From: Pirellulales bacterium
Lineage (GTDB): Bacteria; Planctomycetota; Planctomycetia; Pirellulales; JALHPA01
Length of the DNA: 7,168 nucleotides
Reading direction: 5' to 3'
Assembly (NCBI GenBank): GCA_022842745.1
Contig: JALHPA010000125.1
Coordinates: 1-7,168 of the forward strand
The position numbers and the translations under genes are program-made. Shown in pieces: positions 5,396 through 7,168 of the stretch. A model generated the notes under the pieces. That model was not told where the DNA came from. It saw only the letters and a list, made by a program, of their open reading frames with translations, and made no database searches. Positions within the stretch are counted from its first letter, which is position 1. Every line of letters begins with the position of its first letter.

Positions 5396-6024
5396 CGGCG
5401 GAGCAATTTCACGGCGATTTTTGAACCAAACTTGCCGCGGATCGCGAGATGGATCCAGAGCAGGGCCAAGGGTTCGATATAGCGGGCCTCGATGAGCGGT
5501 CCGGCGTCGATCGGTTCAAATCCGAGCGATTCGGCCAATTGGCTGGCAGTCTCTTTGGCGAGCGGGTGGTCCGAGCAAACGAACACGGACGCCGAATGAT
5601 CGCCGTACCGGGCGTCGGAGAGGGCGCCTGCGCCGACGGTGTTGAAACACTTGACGACGTGGGCATGCGGCGCCCAACGGGCGATTTCCTCGGCGGCGGA
5701 AGTGGTATGGCCGATGGCCAGACCGCTGAGATCGGGGAGGATAGGATTGGTGCAGTCGATCAGGACTTTTCCGGACAGGTCACCGGCTTGCCGAAGGACC
5801 CCTTCCGTGGCTTCCCAAGGGACGGCGGCGAGGACCGTTTCGCCGTGGGCGGCGGCGGCGGCAAAGCTGCCGAATCGGGGCTCGAAACCGGCGGCGTCGG
5901 AGAGGCGGCGGGCTTTGGCGCTGTGGGGATCGCGGACGCCGAAGAGGATGTCGTGCCCGGCCTCGGCCCAGAGCCGGCCGAGCGTTCCGCCCATGTTTCC
6001 CGCCCCCAAGATTCCGATTTTCAT
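5392..6024 (-). CDS. NADP-binding oxidoreductase, COG2085 / F420-dependent NADP reductase-like
   Basis: This 210-aa protein is a predicted cytoplasmic dinucleotide-binding reductase of the COG2085 group, which includes the NADPH:F420 oxidoreductases. An N-terminal Rossmann fold begins at residue 1 (KIGILGAGNMGGTLGRL, glycine motif at 7-12). After strand 2, V30-R31-D32-P33 offers an arginine suited to the 2'-phosphate of NADP. A-A-V-P (66-69), IDCTNP (89-94), VVKCFNTVGAGAL (123-135) and the C-terminal IDAGPLIEARYIEPLA (172-187) are all typical. Whether it uses F420 cannot be told: no F420 biosynthesis gene is in view, and the family also contains members with other hydride acceptors. The start is clear because the glycine motif follows at once, though no good Shine-Dalgarno site is seen. 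It is divergent from the propeller gene, with 265 nt between them. Confidence 0.88.
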   Translation of the reverse strand: MKIGILGAGNMGGTLGRLWAEAGHDILFGVRDPHSAKARRLSDAAGFEPRFGSFAAAAAHGETVLAAVPWEATEGVLRQAGDLSGKVLIDCTNPILPDLSGLAIGHTTSAAEEIARWAPHAHVVKCFNTVGAGALSDARYGDHSASVFVCSDHPLAKETASQLAESLGFEPIDAGPLIEARYIEPLALLWIHLAIRGKFGSKIAVKLLRR

Positions 6025-6289
6025 GGATGGTTTCGTTCTAGAGTGAATGGCCGGAGGGATTGTTTTGACGCTGTGGGGCAGATTCTTTTCCAGACTATGT
6101 TAGCAAATCCTAAGGGAGCTGGTGGATTTTCGATAGATTGGAGCGACGAGAGGGGTCGGCTGCGGCCTCTGGTCAGGAGGGGGCGGCGGGCCGATAATTT
6201 TTTCGGTTCGCCGCAAGCCACAAGATTTCATTTTCATTGCGACGGCATTCGACGATCGGTTTTTCCTCGCAGAATTGCAAGGTTGTTTT
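6025..6289. promoter_or_regulatory. Divergent intergenic region
   Basis: This spacer separates two genes transcribed away from each other, so it should hold promoters for both. It is more AT-rich than the coding DNA around it, notably at 6060-6140 and 6195-6290. TTGACG occurs at 6065-6070 and TATGTT at 6096-6101, but the 25-nt gap is too long for a standard promoter, so no boxes are assigned. A stable hairpin (6183-6214) lies on the propeller-gene side. Confidence 0.5.
6183..6214 (+). promoter_or_regulatory. 12-bp hairpin in the probable leader of the propeller gene
   Basis: GCGGCGGGCCGA (6183-6194) pairs with TCGGTTCGCCGC (6203-6214) around the loop TAATTTTT. Ten pairs are Watson-Crick and two are G-U. 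Those two would be A-C mismatches in an RNA read from the - strand, so the structure suits a + strand transcript. It ends 75 nt before the propeller gene's start. No T-run follows the stem, so it is more likely a leader element than a terminator. Confidence 0.45.
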
Positions 6290-7168
6290 ATGGATGACGC
6301 AACACGAGTCCAATCGCAATCCCGATGGTGGTCGCCGCGGCGGCCGTGGTTGCTGTTGGGGTTGGTGGCTTTGATAATCGCGGCGATCGCGTGGGCGCAA
6401 ATTAACGCCGATCACGACCAGGGGATCGCCAACATTGTGACCCAGAGGGGGGTCAGCCTGATCGTGCTGGCAAGCTGCCTGTGGCTGGCGATCTTCAGCC
6501 GGGCGGCGGCGTGGATTCGATTCGTGCCGCTGGCCGTGCTGATTGTCGGGGTGGGGGTGTTTGCGGGGATGTACCAGTTCAAGGGATTTACGGGGTCGAT
6601 GCTGCCGATCTTCGTGCGGCGGTCGGTGGACCTGTCCGAACCGCCGGCTCCCGCGCGGCGCGCGGCGACAGGTGTTGCGGACCAGAGGCAGGGAGGCGGG
6701 GACGCGAAGGGGGGGGCGGAGACTGGAAAGGGCGCGCCGGGCGATGGACCGGAAGAGCAAGCGGGGGGGGCGATCGAAACTACGCCGGAGGACTTTCCGC
6801 AGTTCTTGGGGCCGCAGCGGAATCAGATCACGCCGGCGGTGCGGCTGGCGGGGGATTGGGAGGCCCAGCCGCCGAAACTGCGTTGGAAGAACGCGGTGGG
6901 GCGAGGCTGGTCTGGATTCGCGGTCGTCGGACCGTGCGCCGTGACGCAGGAACAGCGGCAGGACCAGGAATTGGTGATTTGTTATGACTTGAAGGACGGG
7001 AGCATTCGTTGGTCGCACGCGAATACGGTGCGGTTCGAGCAGGTTCCGGGCGGAATTGGGCCGCGGGCCACTCCTACGATTTATAAAGGGCGGGTGTTTG
7101 CCTTGGGGGCGACCGGAATTCTGAACTGTTTGGACCTGGCGACGGGGGCCGAGCTGTGGACGGTGAAC
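6290..7168 (+). CDS. Membrane-anchored PQQ-like beta-propeller protein, 3' truncated
   Basis: The first 293 residues are present with no stop, and the gene runs off the window. The N-terminus has three hydrophobic helices (about residues 20-37, 54-70 and 76-95). A long Gly/Ala/Glu/Gln-rich linker of low complexity follows (about 114-165). From residue 168 the protein reads DFPQFLGPQRN, the usual entry to the planctomycete PQQ-binding-like (BamB/alcohol dehydrogenase type) propellers. Two blade motifs follow: CYDLKDGSIRW (231-241) and CLDLATGAELW (280-290). The propeller is therefore expected outside the cytoplasmic membrane, possibly binding PQQ, a polymer or a partner protein; BamB-like members bind no cofactor. 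The ATG at 6290 has a weak AAGG site (6279-6282) seven nt upstream and places the first helix near the start. Full family assignment needs the missing C-terminal blades. Confidence 0.85.
   Translation, partial: MDDATRVQSQSRWWSPRRPWLLLGLVALIIAAIAWAQINADHDQGIANIVTQRGVSLIVLASCLWLAIFSRAAAWIRFVPLAVLIVGVGVFAGMYQFKGFTGSMLPIFVRRSVDLSEPPAPARRAATGVADQRQGGGDAKGGAETGKGAPGDGPEEQAGGAIETTPEDFPQFLGPQRNQITPAVRLAGDWEAQPPKLRWKNAVGRGWSGFAVVGPCAVTQEQRQDQELVICYDLKDGSIRWSHANTVRFEQVPGGIGPRATPTIYKGRVFALGATGILNCLDLATGAELWTVN

Noticed and set aside
6065..6101. TTGACG and TATGTT as a promoter in the divergent region
   Set aside because: The spacing is 25 nt, far from the usual 16-18, and it is not supported by any other feature.
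5449..6297. 282-codon + strand frame opposite the oxidoreductase gene
   Set aside because: It is Gly/Asp/Glu-rich antisense text over a gene with clear NADP-binding motifs on the other strand.

Overview
The window looks like chromosomal DNA of a GC-rich planctomycete, probably of the Pirellulales type. This is inferred from gene content: a Tat-exported Gfo/Idh/MocA oxidoreductase of the kind these bacteria carry in many copies, a membrane-anchored PQQ-like beta-propeller protein, a short conserved 'RGDNF...GGSQETHxRMQETA' protein, and patchy use of Shine-Dalgarno sites. There are no rRNA or tRNA genes, CRISPR arrays, transposases or recognisable defence genes.

Layout. Positions 1-325 hold no gene I can support, apart from a possible tail of a gene entering from the left. 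A + strand run follows: an 84-aa conserved hypothetical (326-580), a YihX-type HAD phosphatase (641-1264), a Tat-signal Gfo/Idh/MocA oxidoreductase (1436-2785) and a 119-aa protein of unknown function (2871-3230). A STAS-domain protein lies convergently on the - strand (3382-3759). After a gene-poor stretch of about 600 bases comes a possible 51-aa single-pass membrane protein (4359-4514, +), then a perfect 13-bp hairpin (4570-4598). A cold-shock domain protein (4674-4886, -) follows, with a second hairpin in its leader (4919-4950) built on the same ACGCCC/GGGCGT core. Another gene-poor stretch leads to a COG2085-type NADP-binding oxidoreductase (5392-6024, -). That gene is divergent from a three-helix membrane protein with a PQQ-like beta-propeller, which runs off the right edge (6290-7168, +).

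How the genes work together. Only the first two genes look like an operon, with 60 nt between them; the rest appear to be separate units. No common pathway is visible. The Gfo/Idh enzyme and the propeller protein suggest an envelope-oriented carbohydrate or redox lifestyle typical of the phylum, but that is context only.

Composition. By eye, the genes at 326-2785 and 5392-7168 carry excess G over C on the + strand at third codon positions whichever way they face, while 2871 to about 5390 does not. That middle part holds only short genes and long gaps and may be accessory DNA. I see no convincing novel system. The best leads are the paired hairpins around the cold-shock gene, the STAS protein with a changed phosphosite region, the leader hairpin of the propeller gene, and the unidentified small proteins.
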